Shown here: piece after piece, positions 1 to 8,144 of the stretch | Layout: each line of letters opens with the position of its first letter | Position numbering within the stretch: position 1 is the stretch's first letter | Assembly (NCBI RefSeq): GCF_001620055.1 | Contig: NZ_LQGY01000034.1 | Span: 1-64,000, forward strand | Reading direction: 5' to 3' | DNA length: 64,000 nt | Source: Agromyces sp. NDB4Y10 | GTDB taxonomy: Bacteria > Actinomycetota > Actinomycetes > Actinomycetales > Microbacteriaceae | Program-made: the position numbers and the translations under genes | The notes under the pieces: model-generated | Told to the model about the DNA's origin: nothing | Database searches by the model: none | The model's input: only the letters and a program-made list of their open reading frames with translations

Positions 1-685
1 GCCGGCGCCGCGCGGGCGCGGGCGCCGGCTCGGCCGCCGGCTCGGGCTCGGGCGCGCCGGTCGTCGACGACTTCGGCTCGGCGCCTCGCGACGTGGCGCG
101 ATCCTCGTCGTCCGCGACCGCCGCATCCGTGGCCAGCAGCGCGTCGTAGTCGGCGTACTCGTCGCACGCGGCGGTGAGCGCTCGACTCGTGCCGCCGGCC
201 ACGCCGATGCCGACGACGTAGCGGCCGAGCTTCTTGGCCTTCTGCGCGAGGGCGACGTAGTCGGAGTCGCCCGCGACGATCACGATGTGCGACAGGTCCT
301 GGATCATGAAGAGGTCCTCGATCGCGTCGACCGAGAGCCGGATGTCGGCGCCGTTCTTCGTCGCCGAGAGCGGGAACAGCTGCACGAGGTCGACCGCACG
401 GTCGATCAGCTGGCCGCGGTAGCTGGCGTTGACCGGCGTCGACCAGTCCGCGTAGGCGCGCGCGATCGCGATCGTGCCGAACGTCGCCGCGAAGTCGAGC
501 ACGGCGTCGATATCGACCGTGGCCTGCTGCAGGCGCTTCCACGCCTGGGTGCCCGGAGCGACCGTCTTGGTGCGGCTGGTGTCCTTGCGATACGAGCTGT
601 CGCCGTGCAACTGGTCGTACCGGGAGATGACGATGTTGTCGAAGTCGAAGTAGAGCGCGACCCGGGGTTCTGCCGTAGTGGCCAT
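1..685 (-). CDS. NYN-domain (LabA/DUF88-like) protein, C-terminus outside window
   Basis: Partial gene: 228 codons from the start are visible and no stop occurs before the window edge. The protein opens with an acidic strand (YFDFDN, residues 12-17), then KNGADIRLSVDA near residue 110 and VAGDSDYVALAQKAKKLGR near residue 140. This is the spacing of conserved Asp residues in NYN domains, PIN-like metal-dependent RNases. After about residue 185 the sequence becomes low-complexity, rich in Ala, Pro, Glu and Arg. The ATG at 685 follows a purine-rich GGAAGG. A nuclease role is inferred from the fold; the RNA target is unknown. The family call is good, the function is not proven. Confidence 0.8.
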   Translation of the reverse strand, partial: MATTAEPRVALYFDFDNIVISRYDQLHGDSSYRKDTSRTKTVAPGTQAWKRLQQATVDIDAVLDFAATFGTIAIARAYADWSTPVNASYRGQLIDRAVDLVQLFPLSATKNGADIRLSVDAIEDLFMIQDLSHIVIVAGDSDYVALAQKAKKLGRYVVGIGVAGGTSRALTAACDEYADYDALLATDAAVADDEDRATSRGAEPKSSTTGAPEPEPAAEPAPAPARRR

Positions 686-847
686 GTCGACCTTCCGTCG
701 GGGTGTCCTCCGATCGTAGGCCCCGTCCGTGATCGGCGCCGCCCGGTCGGCGCGGGCTCGGGGCTCGCGCGCCCGGATCATGGCGGCACCGCGACCACGC
801 CGGTACCGTGGACGCACCCTGCTGACCCAACCCTGCTGGAGGTCGTC

Positions 848-1798
848 ATGCCGCACCGTCCGCCGTCGGCCGCTCCCCGGTTCGTGCGTCTCCTCGCGAC
901 GGGCGCGGGCGCTGCACTCCTCCTCACCACGGCGATCACCGGCCCGCCGGCCGCCGCGATGCCCTCCGCCGCACCCGCGATGGCGCCCGTCCGACCCGTG
1001 ATGGCGCCGCAGGTGCCGAACGGCGGGCCGGACCGCGACTTCGACGGCGACGGCGTCGCCGACGTGCTCGCCATCGGCGGGACCGGTGAACTCCTCCTCT
1101 ACCGGGGCACCGAGGCCGGTCCGCTCCGCGCGGGTACCCGCGTCGGCAACGGGTGGGCCAACTTCGACCTCGTCTTCGCCGTCGGCGACTTCTCGGGCGA
1201 CGGCCGCCCCGACGTGATGGCGCGCGACCTCGGCGGCGACCTCTTCCTGTACCGGGGCGACGGCAACGGCGGCTGGCTCGGCGGCGGTCGCGTCGGCTAC
1301 GGCTGGCAGGGGTTCACCGCGATCCTCGGGGCGGGCGACTTCAACGGCGACGGGACGAGCGACGTGATCGGCCGCGACGCCTCCGGTCGACTCCTGCTCT
1401 ATCCCGGCAACGGCGCCGGCGGGTGGCTGCCCACCACCCAGATCGGCTCGGGCTGGGGCCGGCTGAAGTTCCTCTCCGCGGCGGGGGACATGGACTTCGA
1501 CGGAGCCGCCGACGTGCTCGCCGTCGCCTACGGCGAGGTCGAGGGTCCGGCCCCGGGCTGCGGCAGCGGCGCCGACCTCCTGCTCTACTCCGGCACCGGT
1601 CGCGGCGGCTTCGCCCGCTCCGGGGCGATCGGCTCGGGATGGTGCCCCTTCAACACCGTGATGGGCGGCGGCGACCGCGTCCTCATCGCCCGCGACGCCT
1701 CCGGTACCCTGCTCCGCTACGTGCGCACCGGACCCGCTTCGTGGGCGTCGCCCGTGGTCGTCGGCACCGGTTGGAGCAACCTGCGCATCGTCACCTGA
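848..1798 (+). CDS. Secreted FG-GAP/VCBS repeat protein (paralogue 1)
   Basis: 316 aa. Signal peptide: basic n-region, hydrophobic stretch around residues 15-32, Ala-rich cleavage region. The mature part holds about five repeats of D-x-[DN]-G-D-G-x-x-D-[VL] (for example DFDGDGVADVL, DFSGDGRPDVM, DFNGDGTSDVI, DMDFDGAADVL), each followed by LLLYxGxGxGG. These are FG-GAP/VCBS beta-propeller blades with calcium-binding loops, so the protein is probably a secreted seven-blade-like propeller. No catalytic domain is visible. The start at 848 has GGAGG 5 nt upstream and puts the signal peptide at the N-terminus; longer in-frame starts would run through non-coding DNA. The next gene is a close paralogue in tandem. 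Confidence 0.85.
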   Translation: MPHRPPSAAPRFVRLLATGAGAALLLTTAITGPPAAAMPSAAPAMAPVRPVMAPQVPNGGPDRDFDGDGVADVLAIGGTGELLLYRGTEAGPLRAGTRVGNGWANFDLVFAVGDFSGDGRPDVMARDLGGDLFLYRGDGNGGWLGGGRVGYGWQGFTAILGAGDFNGDGTSDVIGRDASGRLLLYPGNGAGGWLPTTQIGSGWGRLKFLSAAGDMDFDGAADVLAVAYGEVEGPAPGCGSGADLLLYSGTGRGGFARSGAIGSGWCPFNTVMGGGDRVLIARDASGTLLRYVRTGPASWASPVVVGTGWSNLRIVT

Positions 1799-1824
1799 GG
1801 TTCCGCGCGTGCTGGCAGATGCGG

Positions 1825-1847
1825 ATGTACCCCGAAGAGGGGTACAT
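1825..1847. promoter_or_regulatory. Perfect 9-bp inverted repeat upstream of second FG-GAP gene
   Basis: Arms ATGTACCCC (1825-1833) and GGGGTACAT (1839-1847) flank the 5-nt spacer GAAGA. It sits 27 nt after the first FG-GAP stop and 41 nt before the next start. There is no T-run after it, so an operator or RNA stem is as likely as a terminator. Confidence 0.5.
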
Positions 1848-1888
1848 TGAGCGAACCCTGCCGGATCCGGGACGTTCGGGAGACCCTG

Positions 1889-2806
1889 ATGACTGCACTG
1901 CCGCACGCTCGCCACCGTCGTTCGCTGATCGCCCTCGCGGGCATCGCGGCCCTCGTCGGACCGCTCGTCGCCGTCGCCGCCCCGGCGACCGCCGCACCCC
2001 CTGGTGGGCCGGTCGCCGCCGTGGTCGCCGCGCCGGGCTCCGGCCCCGAGCGGGACTTCTCCGGTGACGGCATCGACGACACCCTCGCGATCAGCGAGTC
2101 GGGCGATCTGCTCATGTACCGCGCCACCGGCAGCGGTTCGCTGACGGGCGGCGTGCGGATCGGCACCGGTTGGAGCGGGTTCGACCGCGTCTTCGTCCCC
2201 GGCGACTTCACCGGCGACGGGCGCGCCGACGTGATGGCGATCAACGCGGCGGGCGACCTCTTCGTCTACCCCGGCAACGGCACGGGCGGGTGGCTCGCGC
2301 CGTACCAGGCGGGGCGCGGCTGGCAGGGGTTCATCTCGGTGTTCGGCGCCGGCGACCTCAACAGCGACGGCGCGCCCGATGTCGCCGCCCGCGACCCCCA
2401 GGGGCAGCTGCTGTTCTATCCCGGCAACGGCCGTGGCGGATGGCTGACGCCGCGGGTCATCGGCACCGGCTTCGCCGATTTCCAGCACGTGGTCGGCGGG
2501 GGCGACCTCGACTTCGACGGGCGCGCCGATCTCGTCTCCACCCCGAGCGCCAACGACGAGGGCCAGACGATCGCCTGCGGGTACGACCTGCTCCTCTACT
2601 CCGGCACCGGCGACGGGTCGCTGCGCAACAGCGGCCCGATCGGCTCCGGGTGGTGCACCTTCACCGCCGTGACCGGCGGTGATCGCGTGCTGATCGCGCG
2701 CGACCCGTCCGGCGTGCTCTGGCGGTACGTCCGCACGGGGCCGTCATCGTGGACCACCGGGAACGCGATCGGCTCCGGCTTCAACTCGGTCCGCCTCGTC
2801 GGCTGA
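1889..2806 (+). CDS. Secreted FG-GAP/VCBS repeat protein (paralogue 2)
   Basis: 305 aa, clearly homologous along its whole length to the protein just upstream: signal peptide ending in an Ala-rich site near residue 35, then blades such as DFSGDGIDDTL, DFTGDGRADVM, DLNSDGAPDVA and DLDFDGRADLV with the LLLYSGTG blade ends. The last blade, GSGWCTFTAV followed by RVLIARD and WRYVRTGPSSW, matches the paralogue (GSGWCPFNTV, RVLIARD). Start 1889 has GGGAGA upstream; an in-frame TTG at 1847 lies inside the inverted repeat and is less likely. Recent tandem duplication is inferred. Ligand and role unknown. Confidence 0.85.
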   Translation: MTALPHARHRRSLIALAGIAALVGPLVAVAAPATAAPPGGPVAAVVAAPGSGPERDFSGDGIDDTLAISESGDLLMYRATGSGSLTGGVRIGTGWSGFDRVFVPGDFTGDGRADVMAINAAGDLFVYPGNGTGGWLAPYQAGRGWQGFISVFGAGDLNSDGAPDVAARDPQGQLLFYPGNGRGGWLTPRVIGTGFADFQHVVGGGDLDFDGRADLVSTPSANDEGQTIACGYDLLLYSGTGDGSLRNSGPIGSGWCTFTAVTGGDRVLIARDPSGVLWRYVRTGPSSWTTGNAIGSGFNSVRLVG

Positions 2807-2826
2807 CCCGTCGGTCGCTCGGGCGA

Positions 2827-3780
2827 TCAGGTGCGGAGCACGACGTTCCGCGGCTCCTCGCCGCGTCGCATCCGCTCGATCTGGTCTCGCAGCAGCCGCG
2901 CCATGCGCGGCATCATCGCGGTCGTGGCGCCGCCGACGTGCGGGGAGATCAGCACGTTCGGCAGCGCGAGGAGCGGGTGCCCGTCGGGCAGCGGCTCGGG
3001 ATCGGTGACGTCGAGCGCGAAGCGGAGCCGCCCGCTCGACGCCTCGGCGAGGATCGCCTCCGTGTCGGCGACCGGCCCGCGAGCGACGTTCACCACGAGC
3101 GCACCGTCGGGCAGCGCGGCGAGGAACTCCGCGTCCACGAGGCGGGCCGTGGCATCCGTCAACGGCACGACGACGATCACGATCTCGGCCCGGGGGAGCA
3201 GCGCGGGCAGCTCGTCGATGCCGTGGACGCGGCCGACCTCGTCGTCGCGCGCACGGCTGGCGACGCGGGTCAGCTCGACTTCGAACGGCGCGAGGCGGGC
3301 CTCGATCGCCCGGCCCACGCCGCCGTAGCCGACGAGGAGCACGCGTCGGTCGGCGAGGCTCGCGTGGCGCGCCGGCGCCCATCGCCCCTCGGTCGCCGCT
3401 CGTACGAAGTCGGGCAGGCCGCGCTGCGCCGCGATCGCGAGGCCCACCGCGAGCTCGGCCGTCGAGGTCTCGTGCACGGATGCCGCGTTGGCGAACACGT
3501 GCCCCGGCGGCAGTGCCGCCGCGATGTCGTCGTACCCGATCGACTGCGACTGCACGAGGCCCACGTCGAGCCCCTCGAGGGCGCCGAGCCGGCCGGACGC
3601 CCCCATGTACGGCGGCACCACCACGTCGATGCGGCGACCGGATGCCGCGCCGGGGGGCGGACCGGCCAGGTCCCACTCGACCAGCTCGACCCCGTCGGGC
3701 ACGCCGCCGGGCGTCTGTTCGAGCGCGCGACGGAGCGTCGCGCCGGGCACGGTGACGAGGAGGGGCCGGGTCTCGGTCAT
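2827..3780 (-). CDS. D-2-hydroxyacid dehydrogenase (NAD-dependent)
   Basis: 317 aa, normal length for the family. Rossmann motif GYGGVG at residues 151-156; catalytic triad visible as Arg234 (NVARG), Glu262 (DPEPLPDGHPL) and His281 (SPHVGG). Family reaction: reversible reduction of a 2-keto acid with NAD(P)H; the substrate cannot be read from sequence. The ATG at 3780 lies 6 nt after GAGGAT on the minus strand, so the transcript is probably leaderless. It is convergent with the FG-GAP gene and divergent from the small membrane protein at 3840. Confidence 0.88.
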   Translation of the reverse strand: MTETRPLLVTVPGATLRRALEQTPGGVPDGVELVEWDLAGPPPGAASGRRIDVVVPPYMGASGRLGALEGLDVGLVQSQSIGYDDIAAALPPGHVFANAASVHETSTAELAVGLAIAAQRGLPDFVRAATEGRWAPARHASLADRRVLLVGYGGVGRAIEARLAPFEVELTRVASRARDDEVGRVHGIDELPALLPRAEIVIVVVPLTDATARLVDAEFLAALPDGALVVNVARGPVADTEAILAEASSGRLRFALDVTDPEPLPDGHPLLALPNVLISPHVGGATTAMMPRMARLLRDQIERMRRGEEPRNVVLRT

Positions 3781-3839
3781 GCGACGATCCTCCCAGAACG
3801 TCCGCGCCGGCGACCGGCGCGGGTGGTACCGTGACGCGC

Positions 3840-4475
3840 ATGGACGAGAGGGCGGGAGCGCCCGACGGGGTGGGCGCGGCGCCGGCGGGTCGTCCTGACG
3901 CGATCGACGTCGACGGTGCTGCGGTGGCGGGGCATCCCGCGCGTCACGGACGTGCCCATCGGCTCCACCGGGAGCGCTCGCGGCGGCCGCGCGAGGAGCT
4001 CGCTGAGGCGCTGAAGGAACGCGTGTACGCGAGCTTCACGGGCCTCGCGATCGTGCTCGTGCAGCTCGAGAACGTGGAGCACGTCGGGGCGGCCCGCGCC
4101 ACCGCCACGCTGCTCATCGGCATCGTCGCGATCACCGCGGCGGGCTTCGTCGCCGACGTGGTCGCCCACGTCGCCGTGCACGGCGGATTCCCCGACCGCG
4201 CGGAGGTCGGCCGCATGCTGCGCGTCTCGGGCACCGCGATCGCCTCCGCTGCGGGACCGCTCGTGGTGCTGGCACTCGCCGCGTTCGGACTGTTCGACCT
4301 CGAGCCCGCGCTGCGAGCCGCCTCGATCCTCTACCTCGTGACGCTCGGCCTCATCGGGCTCGTCGCCGTGCGCCGCACGCGCGCCGAGTGGTGGAAGCAG
4401 TTGGTGGCGCTGGGCGCGCTGGTCGCCCTCGGTCTCGCGGTCGTCGCGCTGCAGCAGCTCGCGCACGGGCACTGA
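3840..4475 (+). CDS. Four-helix membrane protein of unknown function
   Basis: 211 aa. Basic, His/Arg-rich N-terminus (about 55 residues) followed by four predicted membrane segments starting at about residues 60, 85, 130 and 165, and a fifth weak one near the C-terminus. I do not recognise a family; the helix pattern and ELAEALKERVYASFTGLAIVL recall small integral proteins without enzymatic motifs. ATG at 3840 chosen because TACCGT lies 7 nt upstream (leaderless pattern); an in-frame GTG at 3831 would overlap that hexamer. Confidence 0.65.
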   Translation: MDERAGAPDGVGAAPAGRPDAIDVDGAAVAGHPARHGRAHRLHRERSRRPREELAEALKERVYASFTGLAIVLVQLENVEHVGAARATATLLIGIVAITAAGFVADVVAHVAVHGGFPDRAEVGRMLRVSGTAIASAAGPLVVLALAAFGLFDLEPALRAASILYLVTLGLIGLVAVRRTRAEWWKQLVALGALVALGLAVVALQQLAHGH

Positions 4476-4510
4476 TCCGCGCGGCGCGGCGGCCGCGCAC
4501 CGCGCGCAGC

Positions 4511-5950
4511 TCACGCCCGGTCGGGTGCGGTTCCCGCTCGAGCCGGTCGACCGGGGGTCGGCCCGAGGGCGAGCGGGCCGGTGCGTCGCGCGGCGACGTG
4601 CGCCGCGGACGGCGCCGCGGTGGGCACCGCATCCGGCCGGGTGACCGCGACCGGGCGCGTGACCGGCACCGCGATCGCCGCGGTCGGCGCCTCGGCGTAG
4701 TCGAGCCCGAAGCGCGGCATCCACCCGTCTGCCGGATGCCGGACGACCCGCAGCCCGCGCGCGACGATGAGCCAGCCGATCCCGATCAGCGCGGCGATAC
4801 CGGCCGCGACGGCGGCGACGCCGAGCGCCCAGCGCGGACCCCAGGCGTTCGCCACGGCGCCCACGATCGGCGCGCCGATGGGCGTGCCGCCGGAGAGGAT
4901 CGCCATGTACAGCGCCATCACGCGGCCGCGCAGCAGCGGGTCGGTCGTGGTCTGCACGTAGCCGTTCGCCGTAGTCAGCATGGTCACCACGCTGAAGCCG
5001 ATGAACACCGTCGACGCGGCGAACAGCCAGTACGTGGGCATGACGGAGGCCACCGTCGCGGCGACGCCGAAGAACGCGACCGCCGCGATGATGACGCGCA
5101 TGCGGGCGCGCTCGCGCTTGGCGGCGAGCAGCGCGCCGGTGAGCGAACCGATGGCGAGGATCGACGACAGCAGCCCGTACTCGCCTGCGCCGCGGCCGAA
5201 CTCGACGGCCATGGTCGAGGCGAAGATGGGGAAGTTCATGCCGAACGCGCCGACGAGGAACACGATGACGAACACGACCATGAGGTCGGGGCGGCCTGCG
5301 GCGTAGCGGAAGCCGGCGACGAACTGGCCGCGCTCGCGCGGCGCCCGCGGCATCCGTCGCAGCCTCGAAACGCGCAGCTTGGCGAGCGCCACGAGCACCG
5401 CCACGAACGTGATCGCGTTGATGACGAACACCCAGCCGGAGCCGACGAGGACGATGAGCAGGCCCGCGAGCGCCGGCCCGATCATGCGGGCGGCGTTGAA
5501 CGAGGCGGAGTTCAGGGCGACCGCGTTCGACATGTTCGACGATGACACGAGGTCGGCGACGAACGTCTGGCGGGCGGGCAGGTCGACGGCGTTGACGATG
5601 CCGAGGAGGCCGGCGAAGCCGTAGAGGTGCCACAGCTCGGCGTGGCCGAAGATGAGCAGCGCGCCGAGGGCGAGGCCGAGCGCCATGAGCGCCGACTGCG
5701 TGAACATGAGGACCTTGCGCCGCTCGAACCGGTCGGCGATGAGCCCGGTGACGGGCACGAGCAGGAGCTGGGGCGCGAACTGCAGCGCCATCGTGATGCC
5801 GACGGCGAACGCGTCGTTGTCGGTCAGCTCGGTGAGCACGACCCAGCTCTGGGCCGTGGCCTGCATCCAGGCGCCGATGTTGGAGATGAGCGCGCCGACG
5901 AACCAGATGCGGTAGTCGACCGACGCGAGGGAGCGGAACATGGCTTTCAC
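4511..5950 (-). CDS. MFS transporter (MFS_3/EntS-like exporter)
   Basis: 479 aa with about twelve hydrophobic segments. The N-terminal FRSLASVDYRIWFVGALISN and the loop LIADRFERRKVLM (MFS motif A variant, between helices 2 and 3) match the MFS_3 group of drug/siderophore exporters. The last 60 residues are a Pro/Ala-rich cytoplasmic tail. The GTG start at 5950 overlaps the stop of the MarR gene (GTGA), the classical arrangement for translational coupling; it is 3 codons longer than the alternative ATG at 5941. The substrate is unknown, probably a compound sensed by the adjacent MarR regulator. Confidence 0.88.
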   Translation of the reverse strand: MKAMFRSLASVDYRIWFVGALISNIGAWMQATAQSWVVLTELTDNDAFAVGITMALQFAPQLLLVPVTGLIADRFERRKVLMFTQSALMALGLALGALLIFGHAELWHLYGFAGLLGIVNAVDLPARQTFVADLVSSSNMSNAVALNSASFNAARMIGPALAGLLIVLVGSGWVFVINAITFVAVLVALAKLRVSRLRRMPRAPRERGQFVAGFRYAAGRPDLMVVFVIVFLVGAFGMNFPIFASTMAVEFGRGAGEYGLLSSILAIGSLTGALLAAKRERARMRVIIAAVAFFGVAATVASVMPTYWLFAASTVFIGFSVVTMLTTANGYVQTTTDPLLRGRVMALYMAILSGGTPIGAPIVGAVANAWGPRWALGVAAVAAGIAALIGIGWLIVARGLRVVRHPADGWMPRFGLDYAEAPTAAIAVPVTRPVAVTRPDAVPTAAPSAAHVAARRTGPLALGPTPGRPARAGTAPDRA

Positions 5951-6369
5951 AGGGTGGCGAGGTCTCCCATCAGTTCGGCGGCTCGGGCGAGGGTGGCGCG
6001 ATCCTCCTTCGACAGGTCTCGAAGGCGCGTGGTGAGCCACGCGTCGCGCTGCTTGAGGGTGGTGGTGACGATGTCGCGGCCGGTCCCGGTGAGGCGGATG
6101 TTGCTGCGCCGCCGGTCGGCCTCGTCGGCCTCGCGCACGAGGTAGCCGGACTCCTCGAGGCAGTTGACCGTGCGGTTCATCGAGGGCGCGGACACGCGCT
6201 CGTGCTCGGCGAGCTGCGTCAGCGTGAGCGGCCCGTGCTTGTGCAGCCAGCCCAGCACCGCGAACTGCCCGTCGGACAGGCTCGGGTCGACCCGCTCGGC
6301 GCGGAGCCGGCGGGCCAGTCGCAGCGTCGACATGCGGAGCGCGGTGCTCTGCTCGGCGATCGTCCCCAT
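5947..6369 (-). CDS. MarR-family transcriptional regulator
   Basis: 140 aa. Winged-helix core: LTLTQLAEHERVSAPSMNRTVNCLEESGYLVRE (recognition helix and wing) followed by DRRRSNIRLT, typical of MarR. It is first in a two-gene operon with the MFS exporter, overlapping it by 4 nt, and is transcribed away from the hydrolase gene at 6464. A palindromic site lies in its own promoter, which supports autoregulation with relief by a ligand that the pump exports. Start ATG 6369 chosen because upstream codons run through the AT-rich operator. Confidence 0.9.
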   Translation of the reverse strand: MGTIAEQSTALRMSTLRLARRLRAERVDPSLSDGQFAVLGWLHKHGPLTLTQLAEHERVSAPSMNRTVNCLEESGYLVREADEADRRRSNIRLTGTGRDIVTTTLKQRDAWLTTRLRDLSKEDRATLARAAELMGDLATL

Positions 6370-6376
6370 GGGTTCC

Positions 6377-6407
6377 TTAGCATAACAAATTAGCAATGCT
6401 AAGTAAA
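6377..6407 (-). promoter_or_regulatory. MarR operator overlapping sigma70-type promoter
   Basis: AT-rich island in GC-rich DNA. Reading the minus strand: -35 TTTACT (6402-6407), 17-bp spacer, -10 TATGCT (6379-6384). The spacer contains the perfect palindrome TTAGCA-A-TGCTAA (6390-6402), and a second half-site TTAGCAT (6377-6383) overlaps the -10. A dimer on the palindrome would block RNA polymerase. The predicted transcription start falls at or next to the ATG at 6369. Confidence 0.75.
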
Positions 6408-6463
6408 GCGGATGCCGCGCGGCGCCCGCCGCACCGCCCCCGGGTCGATGACAAGATGAGCGC

Positions 6464-7312
6464 ATGGCGACGTTCACCGATCCGTACGGGGTTCGCATCC
6501 ACTACGAGCACTGGCGCGTGCCCGAGCCGGTCGCGGTCGTGCAGCTCGTGCACGGCGTCGGCGAGCACATCGGCCGCTACGGCGAACTCGTCGCCGAGCT
6601 GAACGCCGCCGGGTACTCGGTGTGGGCCGACGACCACCGGGGTCACGGCCAGACCGGGTTCGAGCAGCACGGCGGCGACCTCGACCGCATGGGCCGGCTC
6701 GGTCCCGGCGGGCTGCGCGCCGCCATCGACGACGTGCACCGCTTCACGGGCGTCATCCGCGAGACCGAGGGCGACGAGGTGCCTCTCGTGCTGCTCGGCC
6801 ACTCCTGGGGCTCGCTCATGGCGCAGATCATCGTCAACCGCTCCGCCGAGGAGTACGACGCCGTCGTCCTCAGCGGCACCGCGTACCGGATGCCGCCGCA
6901 CATGAACTCGGGGGACCTCAACCGCCGACACCGCCACCTCGGCACGACCGGCCTCGAGTGGCTGTCGCGCGACCCGGCCGTCGCCGAGGCGTTCGTGCGC
7001 GACCCGTACACCACCGCCGTCCCGCTGCAGGAGCTCTTCGGACTCATCGAGGCCGCCCGGCTGGTGGGCCGCCCGCGCCGGTCGCTGCCCGCCGAGCTGC
7101 CCGTGCTCATCATGGTCGGCTCCGACGACTCGCTCGGCGGCGAGCAGAGCGCAGTCCGGCTCGCGAACGCGTACGCCCGTCGGTCGGGCCTCGTCGACGT
7201 CACCCTCGTGGTCTACGACGGCGCCCGCCACGAGATCTTCAACGAGACCAACCGCGAGGAGGTCCGCGCCGACCTCGTCCGCTGGCTCGACGAGCGCTTC
7301 GCCGTCGACTGA
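6464..7312 (+). CDS. Alpha/beta hydrolase (monoacylglycerol-lipase-like, serine hydrolase)
   Basis: 282 aa. VVQLVHGVGEHIGRYGELV at residues 25-43 carries the HG oxyanion region; nucleophile elbow GHSWGS with Ser114; acid near Asp221/Asp222 (VGSDDSLGG); base His256 (GARHEIFNE). This matches the Hydrolase_4 / monoglyceride lipase group. The substrate is probably a lipid ester but not provable. CAAGAT lies 6 nt before the ATG, so a leaderless start is likely. Divergent from the MarR operon. A three-box repeat element begins 5 nt after its stop. Confidence 0.85.
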   Translation: MATFTDPYGVRIHYEHWRVPEPVAVVQLVHGVGEHIGRYGELVAELNAAGYSVWADDHRGHGQTGFEQHGGDLDRMGRLGPGGLRAAIDDVHRFTGVIRETEGDEVPLVLLGHSWGSLMAQIIVNRSAEEYDAVVLSGTAYRMPPHMNSGDLNRRHRHLGTTGLEWLSRDPAVAEAFVRDPYTTAVPLQELFGLIEAARLVGRPRRSLPAELPVLIMVGSDDSLGGEQSAVRLANAYARRSGLVDVTLVVYDGARHEIFNETNREEVRADLVRWLDERFAVD

Positions 7313-7316
7313 ACCC

Positions 7317-7403
7317 CTTTTCAGGAGCGCTGCGGGCGTGTCCTGCCGACCGTCGGCGTGTCGTCCTGAGAAACCCGCCGAAACGGCCGTCGGTCCTGAA
7401 AAA
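7317..7403 (-). repeat. Three-box intergenic element, copy A (minus orientation)
   Basis: Read on the minus strand: box 1 TTTTTCAGGA (7394-7403), box 2 TTTCTCAGGA (7364-7373) followed by CGACACGCCG, then an inverted box 3 whose complement is CTTTTCAGGA (7317-7326). Box spacing (30 nt, then 47) matches copies at 24687 and 26082. It lies between two convergent genes. Confidence 0.75.
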
Positions 7404-7434
7404 GCACGTGCCCGAGAAGAAGCACGTGCCCGAG
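7402..7434. repeat. Two direct copies of a 15-mer
   Basis: AAGCACGTGCCCGAG occurs at 7402-7416 and 7420-7434 (period 18 nt), next to three-box element A and just before the histidine phosphatase stop. Non-coding as far as I can see. Confidence 0.6.
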
Positions 7435-7449
7435 CGAGCGGATGGCGGG

Positions 7450-8070
7450 TCAGGGGCGAGGCGGGATGTTGAAGCCGAGCAGGCGGGCGCGGCGCTCGCC
7501 GCCGAGTTCCTCGAACCGCAGGATCGTCGGCGCGCAGTTCCCGACGACCGGGAACAGCTCCCGGTAGCGGTCGGGGTCGATGCCGAGCAGCTCGCACAGC
7601 ACGAGCCGCATGAGCGTCGCGTGCGTGACCACGAGTACGCGCCCGTGCGGGAACTCGTCCACGAGCTCGAGCAGCGCCGGCAACGCCCGCGCGACGCCCT
7701 CGACCCCCGACTCGCCGGCGGGCATCGGCTGGCGGGCCGGATGCCGCTCGAAGGCCGCCCACTCCGCCGGCATCCGCTCGTCGAGCTCGCCCGGGGTGAG
7801 GCCCTCGCCCGCGCCGAAGTCGATCTCCACGAGCCGCGGGTCGATCCGCACGTCGAGGCCGGTGGCGGCCGCGGACGGCGCCGCCGTGAGCCGAGCCCGC
7901 TGCAGCGGTGAGGCGACGACCGCCGAGAGGCGCGCCCTGGCGGCCCACTCGGCGAGCTCGTCGGCCTGCGCGCGTCCGTGGTCGGTGAGCTCCACGTCGG
8001 ACGAGCCCGCGTACCGGTGCTCGGCGTGCCAGACGGTCTCGCCGTGGCGGACGAGGAGGAGCGTGCTCAT
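7450..8070 (-). CDS. Histidine phosphatase family protein
   Basis: 206 aa. Phospho-acceptor motif LLLVRHGET with His9 at the extreme N-terminus, ASPLQRAR near residue 55, and the second catalytic His in VLVVTHATLMR near residue 155. These are diagnostic for the phosphoglycerate-mutase-like phosphatase superfamily. Length fits broad-specificity phosphatases and not glycolytic PGM (about 250 aa). Substrate unknown. Confidence 0.88.
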   Translation of the reverse strand: MSTLLLVRHGETVWHAEHRYAGSSDVELTDHGRAQADELAEWAARARLSAVVASPLQRARLTAAPSAAATGLDVRIDPRLVEIDFGAGEGLTPGELDERMPAEWAAFERHPARQPMPAGESGVEGVARALPALLELVDEFPHGRVLVVTHATLMRLVLCELLGIDPDRYRELFPVVGNCAPTILRFEELGGERRARLLGFNIPPRP

Positions 8071-8132
8071 CGCGGCATCCGTTCTGTCGTCGGATCGGAC
8101 CTGGCCCGAGCCTACGCCCGGCCCCGGGTCCG

Positions 8133-8138
8133 TAGGCT
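8133..8138 (+). promoter_or_regulatory. -10 hexamer, leaderless start of lipoate ligase gene
   Basis: TAGGCT, then GGGCCC (6 nt), then ATG at 8145. The identical hexamer and spacing precede pheA at 26191. Confidence 0.65.
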
Positions 8139-8144
8139 GGGCCC

